A stretch of 64,000 bases of DNA from Streptomyces sp. NBC_00775 (GTDB taxonomy: Bacteria > Actinomycetota > Actinomycetes > Streptomycetales > Streptomycetaceae): assembly GCF_036347135.1 (NCBI RefSeq), contig NZ_CP108938.1, positions 7,068,001-7,132,000 on the forward strand, given 5' to 3'. Under the pieces are notes generated by a model. It had not been told where the DNA came from. It worked only from the letters and a program-made list of their open reading frames with translations, and made no database searches. The position numbers were made by a program, and so were the translations under genes. Shown here piece after piece: positions 9,116 through 16,802 of this stretch (its first letter is position 1; each line of letters starts with the position of its first letter).

Positions 9116-9682
9116 CTAGCCGGCGACGTCCGTCCTGAACGTCACCTTCGCCGTGTCGACCGTCTCCCCGCGCCGCCCGGGCGCGCTCTGCCACTCCCAG
9201 TACAGGTTGGTGTGGGCGACCACCAGCTCCGGGGACGGGGCGCCGTACTCGGTGAGGTCCTCCGTGGTGTGGGCGTCGCCGACCAGGGTCACGTCGTAGC
9301 CGCGGGTGAAGGCGCCGTGGAGGGTCGAACGGATGCACGCGTCGGTCTGGGCGCCGGTGACGACGAGCCGGCCGACGGCGCGTTCGGCGAGGAGGGTCTC
9401 CAGTTCGGTGGCCTCGAACGAGTCGCCGTAGGCCTTGTGGACGAGGGGCTCCGAAGGGGAGCGGACCAACTCCGGGACGTACTGCCAAGCCTCACTGTCC
9501 CGCTTCAGATGGTCGTCGGAGTGCTGGACCCAGATCACCGGCACGTCCTCCGCGCGGGCCTTGTCGACCAGGGTGTTGATGTTCGCGATCATGCTGTCGC
9601 GGTTGTGGGAGCCGTCCACCGCGCCCTTCTGTACGTCGACCACGAGCAGCGCGGTGTTCGGCCGGTTGGGCAGAGTCGTCAT
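9116..9682 (-). CDS. Isochorismatase-family cysteine hydrolase
   Basis: 188 residues. The N-terminal strand TALLVVDVQKGAV carries the catalytic Asp, and VVTGAQTDACIRSTLHGAFTRGYDVTLVGDAHTTED carries the nucleophilic Cys in the conserved T(D/N)xCV/I-type segment with the typical GDA(C/H) strand after it. Members hydrolyse amides or vinyl ethers such as nicotinamide, N-carbamoyl compounds or isochorismate; no biosynthetic partner is nearby to choose between them. Start ATG at 9682 follows AGGAG seven bases upstream; a longer frame starting at 9700 would include that site. It is a single-gene unit transcribed toward the serine hydrolase. Confidence 0.9.
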   Translation of the reverse strand: MTTLPNRPNTALLVVDVQKGAVDGSHNRDSMIANINTLVDKARAEDVPVIWVQHSDDHLKRDSEAWQYVPELVRSPSEPLVHKAYGDSFEATELETLLAERAVGRLVVTGAQTDACIRSTLHGAFTRGYDVTLVGDAHTTEDLTEYGAPSPELVVAHTNLYWEWQSAPGRRGETVDTAKVTFRTDVAG

Positions 9683-9865
9683 GGGGCTCTCCTGTCTCAC
9701 GTCTTGCTCGTCGGTGGCTCGTCGGGTTGATCGGCGTGGCTCCTGTTCCGCCCACAGTAGAGCGGGCCACTGACAACGCCACCGACGTGCGACATGTGGG
9801 AAGGGGCCCGTGAGATCACCTCGCGAGCCCCTTCCCTCCCCTCCTGATACCGGCCCGGTCCGTCA

Positions 9866-10933
9866 CTACCGGGGCAGCACCACCACGTACGCCGCCGGTT
9901 CGCGGTCGTTCGACGCCATCAGGGCGGTGCGTACGACCGTGGCCTGCTGCTCCATCGTGTCGCGGAGCTTCTTGGGGGTGATGTAGACGACCGTGATGCC
10001 GAGGCGCTCCAGGACCTCGCGCTTGCGGGCGTACTCCGACCAGAGGGCGTCCTCGTCCTGGCGGGGGACGCGGGTGTCGAGCTCGACCGCGACCGCCTGC
10101 TCCGGCCAGTAGGCGTCCAGGCCGCCCAGGTGGGGGCCGCCGGGGAGCCGGAGGTCCACGTTCCAGACCGGGTCCGGGAGGCCGTGCTCGCGGACCATCC
10201 GGTGGAGGCGGTCCTCCGCGATCGCCCTGCCCTCCGCCAGCAGTGAGTCGACCGCGTCCACCACGTGGGTGCGGCTGAGCAGCCGGGCCGCCGTCAATTC
10301 CCGTACGACCGCGGCGGGTTCGCAGTGGCCGCCCCGTACCGCCTCGGTCAGCAGCCGGCGTACGACGCCCGCGTCGGCCAGTTCCGCGACCGCGTCGGCC
10401 AGGGCGCGGGGGACGGGGGCGACCGGGACGCCGGTCACGAACGCGGGGGCGGGGAGGGAGGGCGTACGGACGATGCGGGCGCAGCCGTGTGAGCGGAGGC
10501 GGCGCAGGCGGGGGACCAGGACGTCGATCTTGTCGAGGGAGAGGAGGGGCGGGGCCGAGGAGAAGCCGTGCAGGGTGAGGGCCGCGAGGCCGGTGATCAG
10601 GGCGTCCGCGTACGGCTGCGGTGCGTGCGGCTCCTCGGCGCCCGGCTGGGCGGGGATGGCCGCCGCCGGGACGGGAACGGGGGAGCGGGCGGCGTACAGC
10701 AGCACCGCGTGCAGGCGCTCCTCGGAGGTGGGCGGGCCCGGGTGGAGGAGGAAGACGCCGGGGAGCAGCTGCTGCCAGGGGCCGCCCGGCCGGCACTGCT
10801 CATTGGTGTCGGCGGTGGTCACGCCGTGGGTGCGCAGCTGGGCGGTGGTCAGGACCCGGCGCTGTACGTCGGACAGGTGGCGGAGGGGGCGGGGGGTGTG
10901 GGGGGTGTGGGAGAGCGGGGTGTTGTGGTTCAT
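9866..10933 (-). CDS. AbiEi/DUF559-like protein (restriction-endonuclease-like fold)
   Basis: 355 residues. The N-terminal part (RVLTTAQLRTHGVTTADTNEQCRPGGPWQQLLPGVFLLHPG) looks like the winged-helix start of AbiEi-type antitoxin or regulator proteins. The middle (DALITGLAALTLHGF, LVPRLRRLRSHGCARIVRT) is the spacer seen in that group. The C-terminus (GGLDAYWPEQAVAVELDT, then RKREVLERLGITVVYITPKKL) fits a Vsr/DUF559 nuclease-like core: Asp, then Glu-Leu-Asp, then a basic helix. Such proteins are common, often in many copies, in actinomycetes with no assigned function. No toxin gene is adjacent, so a toxin–antitoxin role is not supported. Start ATG at 10933; the longer frame from 11119 lacks conserved character. 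Confidence 0.75.
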   Translation of the reverse strand: MNHNTPLSHTPHTPRPLRHLSDVQRRVLTTAQLRTHGVTTADTNEQCRPGGPWQQLLPGVFLLHPGPPTSEERLHAVLLYAARSPVPVPAAAIPAQPGAEEPHAPQPYADALITGLAALTLHGFSSAPPLLSLDKIDVLVPRLRRLRSHGCARIVRTPSLPAPAFVTGVPVAPVPRALADAVAELADAGVVRRLLTEAVRGGHCEPAAVVRELTAARLLSRTHVVDAVDSLLAEGRAIAEDRLHRMVREHGLPDPVWNVDLRLPGGPHLGGLDAYWPEQAVAVELDTRVPRQDEDALWSEYARKREVLERLGITVVYITPKKLRDTMEQQATVVRTALMASNDREPAAYVVVLPR

Positions 10934-11101
10934 GACCGGGGGTTTCCCTCGCCCGGTCCGCCCTCTAACCGCTGTTACACGCCCGTCGACAAATCCGGAC
11001 AAGACAGCACTAAAGTACGGGCGTTCGACTGCCGAAAGGCGCTGGTCCCGATGGGGAGTAATAGGGGTTACGGCTCTGAATACCTGTATTTCGTAACCAC
11101 C

Positions 11102-11200
11102 GGATCCCGAGGGGATCATCGGATCCGCGGGGGAATCATCGGACCCGTGGGGGGATCATCGGACCCGTGGGGGGATCATCGGACCCGTGGGGCGCTGGCG
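11102..11200. repeat. Tandem repeat, 20-bp unit, about five copies
   Basis: Units start at 11102, 11121, 11141, 11161 and 11181. The 11141 and 11161 copies are identical (GGACCCGTGG then GGGGATCATC), the first two differ at several positions, and the last is partial. Each full unit carries GGATCATC or a one-base variant. It is not a CRISPR: there are no unique spacers. Confidence 0.9.
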
Positions 11201-11210
11201 GATACGCGTG

Positions 11211-11235
11211 GGGGCGCCGGCGGAACCGGCGCCCC
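11211..11235 (-). terminator. Terminator hairpin after pepN
   Basis: GGGGCGCCGG (11211–11220), a five-base loop and CCGGCGCCCC (11226–11235) form a perfect 10-bp stem just downstream of the pepN stop at 11247. There is no clear U-tract, as is common in Streptomyces. Confidence 0.7.
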
Positions 11236-11246
11236 ACAGGCACGTG

Positions 11247-13841
11247 TTAGCCGGCCGCCGCCACCCCGTCACACGCCTGCCCGCGCAGCGCCCGAGCCAG
11301 ATCGTCCCGCGCTTCCAGCACCAGCCTCCGCAGTGCCGGGGCCGCGTTCTCGTGGGCGGTCAGCCAGGTGTCCGCCGCGTCCAGGGTCTCCTGGGAGTCC
11401 TGGAGGGACGGGAACAGCCCCTTCACCACGTCCATGCCGATCTGGATGGAGCGGTCGGCCCAGATGCGCTCGATCGCGGCGAAGTACTTCGCGGTGTACG
11501 GCGCCGTCAGCTCCCGCTGGGACGGCTGCGTGAAGCCGGCGATGGTCGCTTCGACGAGGGCGTTGGAGAGGGAGTCGGACTCGACCACGGCGGCCCAGGC
11601 CTGGGCCTTGACGGCGGCCGACGGGCGGGCGGCGAGGCAGCGGACCTGGTGGCGCTTGCCGGATGCCGTGTCGTCGCGGGCCAGTTCGGCGGCCAGGGCC
11701 TGCTCGTCGGCCACGCCGTGTGCCGCCAGCGGTTCCTGGAACGCCCAGCGCAGCTCCTGGTCGACCTCCAGTCCGTCGATCTTTGCGGTGCCCTCCAACA
11801 GGCCGTGGAGCAGCTGGAGATCGGCCTCGCCGGAGGCCACCGTGGCGAAGAAGCGGGCCCAGGTGAGCTGGTGCTGGCTGCCCGGCTCGGCGAGCCGCAG
11901 TTCCTTCAACGCGCCCTCGGCGAGCAGGCGTCCGCCCTCCGCGCGCCAGTCGGGGACCACGTAGTGCGTGAGGGCCGAGTTGGCCCAGGCGTGCAGCATC
12001 TGGAGCACACCGATGTCGGACTCGCGTCCCGCGAAACGCAGCACCAGGTCGATGAAGTCGCGGGCGGGCATGAGCGCGTCGCGGGTGAGGTTCCACAGCG
12101 CCGACCAGCACAGGGCGCGGGCGAGCGGGTCGGTGATCTCCCCGAGTCGCTCCCGCAGCGTGGCCAGCGAGTTCTCGTCGAAACGGATCTTGCAGTACGT
12201 CAGGTCGTCGTCGTTGACCAGGACGAGCTCGGGGGCCTCGGCGCCGACCAGTTCCCCGACGACCGTGCGCGGGCCGTGGACGTCCACCTCGGCGCGCGCG
12301 TACCGCTCAAGGGCACCGTCCGGCGTACGCCGGTACAGGCCCACCGCCACCCGGTGCGGGCGCAGTTCGGGGTGCGACTCGGCGGCCTCCTGCAACACGG
12401 CCAGCTCCGTGATCCGGGCTTCCGCGCTCAGAATCACCTGCGGAGTAAGGGAGTTGACACCGGCCGTCTGCAGCCAGGACCTCGACCAGGCGGCCATGTC
12501 CCGCCCGCTCGTCTCCTCCAGCACCGACAGCAGGTCGCCGAGGCGCGTGTTGCCGTACGCGTTGCGCTTGAAGTAGCGGCGGGCGCCTTCCAGGAACGCG
12601 TCCTGGCCGACGTACGCCACCAGCTGCTTCAGTACCGAAGCGCCCTTGGCGTACGTGATGCCGTCGAAGTTGAGCTTGGCGTCCTGGAGGTCGCGGATGT
12701 CGGCCGTGACCGGGTGGGTGGACGGCAGCTGGTCCGCGCGGTACGCCCACGCCTTGCGGCGGTTGGCGAAAGTGATCCAGCCGTCCTTGAAGCGGGTCGC
12801 GCCGACCAGTGAGAACGCGCCCATGAAGTCGGCGAAGGACTCCTTGAGCCACAGGTCGTCCCACCACTCCATGGTGACGAGGTCGCCGAACCACATGTGC
12901 GCCATCTCGTGCAGGATGACGTTCGCCCGGCTCTCGTACGACGCCTGCGTCACCTTGCCGCGGAAGATGAACTCCTCGCGGAACGTGACGAGTCCCGGGT
13001 TCTCCATCGCGCCGAGGTTGTACTCGGGCACGAACGCCTGGTCGTACTTCCCGAACGGGTACGGGTAGTCGAAGTGGTCGTGGAAGAAGTCCAGCCCCTG
13101 CTTGGTCACCAGGAACACGTCGTCGGAGTCGAAGTGGGGCGCCAGGCCCTTGCGGCACATCGCGCCGAGGGGGATCTCCAGCGTCGTACCGTCGTCGAAG
13201 GTGCGGGAGTAGGAGTCGGTCACGTAGTGGTACGGGCCCGCCGCGACCGCCGTGATGTACGTCGAGATCGGCTTGGTCTCGGCGAACTGCCAGACGCCGT
13301 CCGTGAGTTCACCGACGCCGTTGCTCCAGACGGTCCAGCCCTCCGGGGCCCGCACCTCGAAGCGGAAGGGGGCCTTGAGGTCCGGCTGCTCGAAGTTGGT
13401 GAAGACGCGGCGCGAGTCGGCGGGCTCGTACTGCGTGTACAGATACACCTCGCCGTCCTCCGGGTCGACGAAGCGGTGCATGCCCTCGCCGGTGCGGGAG
13501 TAGGCGCACTGGGCGTCGACCACGAGCTCGTTGTCGGCGGCGAGGTCCTCCAGCCGGATCCGGGAGCCGTCGAAGACCTCGCTGGGGTCGAGGTCCTTGC
13601 CGTTCAGTGAGACGGCGGTCACACTCGGCGCGATCAGATCGGCGAAGCTCGCGGCGCCGGGCTCGGTACAGCGGAAGCGCAGGGTGGTGACCGAGCGGAA
13701 CGTGCGCGGCGCGGCGGCAGCCGCATCGGGATCCGTTTCCCCGACGGCCGAGCGCAGGTCGAGTGAGACCTCGTAACTGTCGACGGACAGCAGCGCCGCC
13801 CGCTCCTGGGCTTCGTCGCGGGACAGATTCTCACCGGGCAC
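11247..13841 (-). CDS. pepN: Aminopeptidase N (M1 metallopeptidase)
   Basis: 864-residue cytosolic zinc aminopeptidase that removes N-terminal residues from peptides, probably finishing peptide turnover downstream of Clp and proteasome. The substrate-binding GAMEN motif is followed by HEMAH at residues 311–315 and the third zinc ligand Glu334 in WLKESF (HExxH-18-E). The C-terminal ERAP1-like helical domain fills residues about 500–860. Length and N-terminus (PGENLSRDEAQERAALLSV) match the S. lividans/S. coelicolor PepN. I chose GTG at 13841, nine bases after GGGAG; the frame continues upstream to 14048 but into low-quality sequence. It is divergent from the DsbA-like gene. Confidence 0.96.
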   Translation of the reverse strand: MPGENLSRDEAQERAALLSVDSYEVSLDLRSAVGETDPDAAAAAPRTFRSVTTLRFRCTEPGAASFADLIAPSVTAVSLNGKDLDPSEVFDGSRIRLEDLAADNELVVDAQCAYSRTGEGMHRFVDPEDGEVYLYTQYEPADSRRVFTNFEQPDLKAPFRFEVRAPEGWTVWSNGVGELTDGVWQFAETKPISTYITAVAAGPYHYVTDSYSRTFDDGTTLEIPLGAMCRKGLAPHFDSDDVFLVTKQGLDFFHDHFDYPYPFGKYDQAFVPEYNLGAMENPGLVTFREEFIFRGKVTQASYESRANVILHEMAHMWFGDLVTMEWWDDLWLKESFADFMGAFSLVGATRFKDGWITFANRRKAWAYRADQLPSTHPVTADIRDLQDAKLNFDGITYAKGASVLKQLVAYVGQDAFLEGARRYFKRNAYGNTRLGDLLSVLEETSGRDMAAWSRSWLQTAGVNSLTPQVILSAEARITELAVLQEAAESHPELRPHRVAVGLYRRTPDGALERYARAEVDVHGPRTVVGELVGAEAPELVLVNDDDLTYCKIRFDENSLATLRERLGEITDPLARALCWSALWNLTRDALMPARDFIDLVLRFAGRESDIGVLQMLHAWANSALTHYVVPDWRAEGGRLLAEGALKELRLAEPGSQHQLTWARFFATVASGEADLQLLHGLLEGTAKIDGLEVDQELRWAFQEPLAAHGVADEQALAAELARDDTASGKRHQVRCLAARPSAAVKAQAWAAVVESDSLSNALVEATIAGFTQPSQRELTAPYTAKYFAAIERIWADRSIQIGMDVVKGLFPSLQDSQETLDAADTWLTAHENAAPALRRLVLEARDDLARALRGQACDGVAAAG

Positions 13842-13930
13842 GGGCTGCACTCCCTCGTGGCGTCGTGGACAGGCATGAACACATGCGTGTGAACAGGACC
13901 GATCCTGCCATGCGCCCCTGACACCGGGCA

Positions 13931-14020
13931 CCGGGAATGGCGAGGGGCGTGTGAGATTGCCGACGGATTGCCGACGGGCATGTGAGATTGCCGGCGGGCG
14001 TACGGGAATGGTGCGGGCGA
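13931..14020. promoter_or_regulatory. Direct repeats in the pepN / DsbA-like divergent promoter region
   Basis: The 18-base segment at 13947–13964 (GTGAGATTGCCGAC core) recurs with two changes at 13978–13995, and CGGGAATGG occurs on both sides, near 13932 and 14003. The repeats lie between two divergent genes and could be paired binding sites or a local duplication. Confidence 0.5.
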
Positions 14021-14063
14021 GCGTCGGTGTTGGCTCGGGAAAGACCACTTTCCGAGGAGAGCC

Positions 14064-14732
14064 ATGCCCGAGCAGACCGCTCAGACCGGTTCAGGCAAGA
14101 CCCCTGTCGACTTCTGGTTCGACCCGCTGTGCCCCTGGGCCTGGATGACCTCGCGCTGGGTCCTGGAAGTGGAGAAGCTCCGGGACATTGAGGTCCGCTG
14201 GCACATCATGAGCCTCGCCGTGCTGAACGAGCCGAAGCTGGACGAGCTGCCCGAGCAGTACCGCGAGATGCTGGCCACCACGGCGTGGCAGCCGATACGC
14301 GTGGTCACCGCCGCCTGGCAGAAGCACGGCGACGACGTCCTCGGCCCCCTCTACACCGCGCTCGGCACCCGCTTCCACAACGGCGGCGAGGGCCCGACCA
14401 AGGAAGCGATAGCCGCCGCGCTCGACGAGGTCGGTCTCCCCGCCTCCCTGCTCGACTACGCCGACCAGGAGGACTTCGAGTTCGACGCCGAGCTGCGCGC
14501 CTCCCACAAGGAGGGCATCGAGAAGGTCGGCCAGGACGTCGGCACCCCCGTCATAGCCGTCCCCGGCGCCGACGGCGAGCAGATCGCCTTCTTCGGCCCG
14601 GTCGTCACCCCCGCCCCCAAGGGCGAGGACGCCGCCAAGCTCTGGGACGGCACCCTGCTCGTCGCCTCCGTACCGGGCTTCTACGAGATCAAGCGCACGC
14701 GTACGGCGGGGCCGGACTTCAGCAACCTGTAG
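14064..14732 (+). CDS. DsbA-fold protein of the mycothiol-dependent nitroreductase (Rv2466c-like) family
   Basis: 222-residue thioredoxin/DsbA-fold protein. The active site is CPWA in FDPLCPWAWMTSRW: the first Cys and the cis-side residues are kept, but the second active-site Cys is Ala, so it cannot form the usual CxxC disulfide and would work as a monothiol, perhaps with mycothiol. The rest (VRWHIMSLAVLNE, GTPVIAVPGADGEQIAFFGPVVTPAPKGEDAAKLWDG) matches actinobacterial relatives of Rv2466c, a reductase active with mycothiol. The start ATG follows GAGGAG-like sequence. It is divergent from pepN and converges with the zinc-ribbon gene. Confidence 0.85.
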   Translation: MPEQTAQTGSGKTPVDFWFDPLCPWAWMTSRWVLEVEKLRDIEVRWHIMSLAVLNEPKLDELPEQYREMLATTAWQPIRVVTAAWQKHGDDVLGPLYTALGTRFHNGGEGPTKEAIAAALDEVGLPASLLDYADQEDFEFDAELRASHKEGIEKVGQDVGTPVIAVPGADGEQIAFFGPVVTPAPKGEDAAKLWDGTLLVASVPGFYEIKRTRTAGPDFSNL

Positions 14733-14735
14733 GTC

Positions 14736-14966
14736 TCACTCCTCGGCGGCCTTCTCCTCGCGGAATTCCTCGGGGAGGAGGCCGCGGTCGCCCTTGTTGA
14801 GGTGGCGGTAGTACGAGAGGCAGCCCGTGGCGGTGCAGCGCCAGAGGTTGTCCACCTGATGGCGGTCCCCCTTCTTCGAACGGATCGCCGCCTTCTCCTT
14901 GTCGGTGAGAAGCCGGAAATCCTGCATGGTGCCGCAGGTCGGGCAGTCCAGACTGCGCGTCCGCAT
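14736..14966 (-). CDS. Small zinc-ribbon protein, conserved hypothetical
   Basis: 76 residues. An N-terminal CPTC pair and a later CTATGC pair form a likely four-Cys zinc ribbon, with basic and aromatic residues between them (KKGDRHQVDNLWR) and an acidic tail (EEFREEKAAEE). The function is unknown; small ribbons of this kind bind nucleic acid or protein partners. It converges on the DsbA-like gene with three bases between stops. Its start is followed upstream by a dispersed intergenic repeat, so its promoter must lie within about 30 bases or inside the repeat. Confidence 0.8.
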   Translation of the reverse strand: MRTRSLDCPTCGTMQDFRLLTDKEKAAIRSKKGDRHQVDNLWRCTATGCLSYYRHLNKGDRGLLPEEFREEKAAEE

Positions 14967-14993
14967 CAGTACCTCCTGTCGTCTCCGGGGCTC

Positions 14994-15260
14994 CGCCCCT
15001 TCGACCCCGTTCGGTTGTGTCTCGTCTGCGGGCCGGTGGGGGCCGTTCGCGCAGTTCCCCGCGCCCCTGAAGGCGCGGGGCTTCGCCCCGCGATCCCCCG
15101 CCCGCCCCCGTTTTTCGCCTGCGGGTGGGTGGGGGCTGGTCTAAAAGATTGCGCAGTTCCCCGCGCCCCTAAAAGGGGCGCGGGGAACTGCGCAATCTTT
15201 TCAGCGGGGGTCTGGGGGCGCAGCCCCCAGGGATGGGACGGGTAGGGGCGGCGGGGGCGA
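14994..15260. repeat. Dispersed intergenic repeat element, copy 1 (one terminal repeat)
   Basis: Composite palindromic element filling the gap between two divergent-facing neighbours. It contains GGGGCTCCGCCCC, GTTCGGTTGTG, GCGGGTGGGTGGGGGCTGG and CAGTTCCCCGCGCCCC blocks shared with the other copies. 15143–15170 and 15174–15201 form a perfect 28-bp stem with a three-base loop. The right end 15231–15260 is the same 30-mer that ends copies 3 and 5; the left end has no matching inverted copy. Confidence 0.9.
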
Positions 15261-15265
15261 AAGAA

Positions 15266-16687
15266 TCACCGTCGCGCCCGGCCCCGGGCCTCCGTCAGGC
15301 GGGACAAGTGGTCCTCGTACGCCTTGGCATAGTAGGCGGCCCGAGCCGCGTCGGGGGCGACGACCGCCGTTGGCTCCGTCCACGCGGCCGTGTCGAGGGC
15401 GACCCCGTACCGCGCGGCCGCCGCGAGCACCGCACCCCGCGCCCCCACCTCGCCCTCCACGACCCGTAACGGCCGCCCGAGCACGTCGGCGAGGAGTCGC
15501 ATCCAGGCGGGGCTGCGGGTGCCGCCGCCGCAGACGGCCAGGGACCCCGTCAGGCCCGCGGCCTCCAGGCAGTGGCGGGCGGCGTAGCCGATGCCCTCGC
15601 AGGTGGCGCGGATCAGGTCGGCGCGGGTCGACTCCAGGGAGACGCCGGTGAGTTCGGCGCGCAGGCGGGGCTCGACGAAGGGGGCGCGTTCGCCGGAGGG
15701 TGCGAAGTAGGGGAGCACGCGGACGCCGTTCGCGCCGGGCGGGGTCGCGGCGAGCAGCTCGTCCACCTCGTCGTGGTGGACGCCGGTCGTCGACAGGACC
15801 CAGTCGAGCGCCGCCGTGCCGACCATCGCGGGCATGGCGCGCAGCCAGTACCCGGCCCGGTCGGTCGAGATGTACAGGCCGGCCGGTTCGCCGGTCAGGT
15901 CGAGGTCGGCGGTACCGACCAGGCTGGCCAGGCAGGTGCCGACGATCAGCAGTCCGTCGCCGGGGGCCGTGACGCCCGCGCCGAGCGCGCAGGAGGGGAG
16001 ATCGTAGGGGCCGTTGGCGATCGGGGTGCCGGGCGGCAGGCCTTCGCCGCGCGTCCGCCCGGTCGCCACGGGGTCGCTCACCGGCGCCAGCAGGCCGCGC
16101 CGGTGGGCCAGGCCGAGCAGCTCGACGACCCGGTTGTCGTACGCACGGGTGAGTGGGTCCAGGAACGGCATCGACGCGTCCGACACGTCCGTCGCCCGCA
16201 CCCCCGTCAGCCGCTGGAAGACCATGTCCTTGCAGTACAGGGCGGTGGTCGCCGAGTCCAGCGAAGCAGGCTCGTAGCGGTCCAGCCAGGCCAGCAGCGG
16301 TCCCGGGCAGCCGGGGAACATGGCGCTGCCGGTGCGCCGGAAGACCGTCTCGAAGGTGCCGTCCGCCAGCCACTGGTCGACCAGTTCGTGCGCCCGGCCG
16401 TCCATCCAGGACGCGGCGGCCCGCACCGGCAGGCCCTCGGCGTCCACGAGCCACACCCCGTCGCCCTGCCCGGTCAGTCCGACCAGTTCGACGGGGCCCG
16501 GCACGGCGGCGGTCAGCGCGGTGAGCACGGCGACGACCGCCGCGTACACCTCCTCCATGTCCTGCTCGACGAAGCCGCCGCGGAGGGTGAGATCCACCGG
16601 CCGTGCCTCGACGGCCAGTTCGCGGCCCGTGTCGTCGAAGGCGGCTGCCTTCACCATGGACGTGCCCACATCGATACCGACGTACAT
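15266..16687 (-). CDS. FGGY-family carbohydrate kinase (first of two)
   Basis: 473 residues. ATP-dependent sugar or polyol kinase of the FGGY fold. Residues 1–25 (YVGIDVGTSMVKAAAFDDTG) are the phosphate-1 loop, the catalytic Asp is in ASWMDGRA, and VCGGGTRSPAWMRLLADVLGRPL is the FGGY-C ATP-binding signature. The N-terminal region looks closest to polyol kinases such as erythritol-type enzymes, but I would not name the substrate. Last gene of the 24.2–15.3 kb operon, 115 bases after the dehydrogenase stop, the gap filled with short tandem repeats, so it may have its own promoter. Cytosolic. Confidence 0.9.
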   Translation of the reverse strand: MYVGIDVGTSMVKAAAFDDTGRELAVEARPVDLTLRGGFVEQDMEEVYAAVVAVLTALTAAVPGPVELVGLTGQGDGVWLVDAEGLPVRAAASWMDGRAHELVDQWLADGTFETVFRRTGSAMFPGCPGPLLAWLDRYEPASLDSATTALYCKDMVFQRLTGVRATDVSDASMPFLDPLTRAYDNRVVELLGLAHRRGLLAPVSDPVATGRTRGEGLPPGTPIANGPYDLPSCALGAGVTAPGDGLLIVGTCLASLVGTADLDLTGEPAGLYISTDRAGYWLRAMPAMVGTAALDWVLSTTGVHHDEVDELLAATPPGANGVRVLPYFAPSGERAPFVEPRLRAELTGVSLESTRADLIRATCEGIGYAARHCLEAAGLTGSLAVCGGGTRSPAWMRLLADVLGRPLRVVEGEVGARGAVLAAAARYGVALDTAAWTEPTAVVAPDAARAAYYAKAYEDHLSRLTEARGRARR

Positions 16688-16710
16688 GCCCTCGGCCTCC
16701 CTCGGCTCGG

Positions 16711-16778
16711 TGCGGTTCGGTTCGGTTCGGCTCAGTTCGGCTCACGCGCTCCAGTCGCCGACTCGCCGACTCGCCGAC
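16711..16778. repeat. Short tandem repeats between kinase and dehydrogenase
   Basis: Five-base GGTTC-type repeats (16712–16740) are followed by three exact copies of TCGCCGAC (16755–16778). The array sits just upstream of the kinase start and could vary the spacing of its promoter or leader. Confidence 0.75.
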
Positions 16779-16802
16779 TCTCCAACTCGCCTGCTACGGG
16801 GC

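Larger units (their letters stand above)
10934..11246. other. Intergenic region upstream of the AbiEi-like gene, holding tandem repeats and the pepN terminator
   Basis: 313 bases with no gene. Moving right from the AbiEi-like start there is an AT-richer stretch (about 10980–11100, probably its promoter), then the 20-bp tandem repeat array at 11102–11200, then the pepN terminator hairpin at 11211–11235. Confidence 0.6.

Noticed and set aside
11102..11200. CRISPR array
   Set aside because: The units are directly adjacent with no unique spacers, and no cas genes are present.
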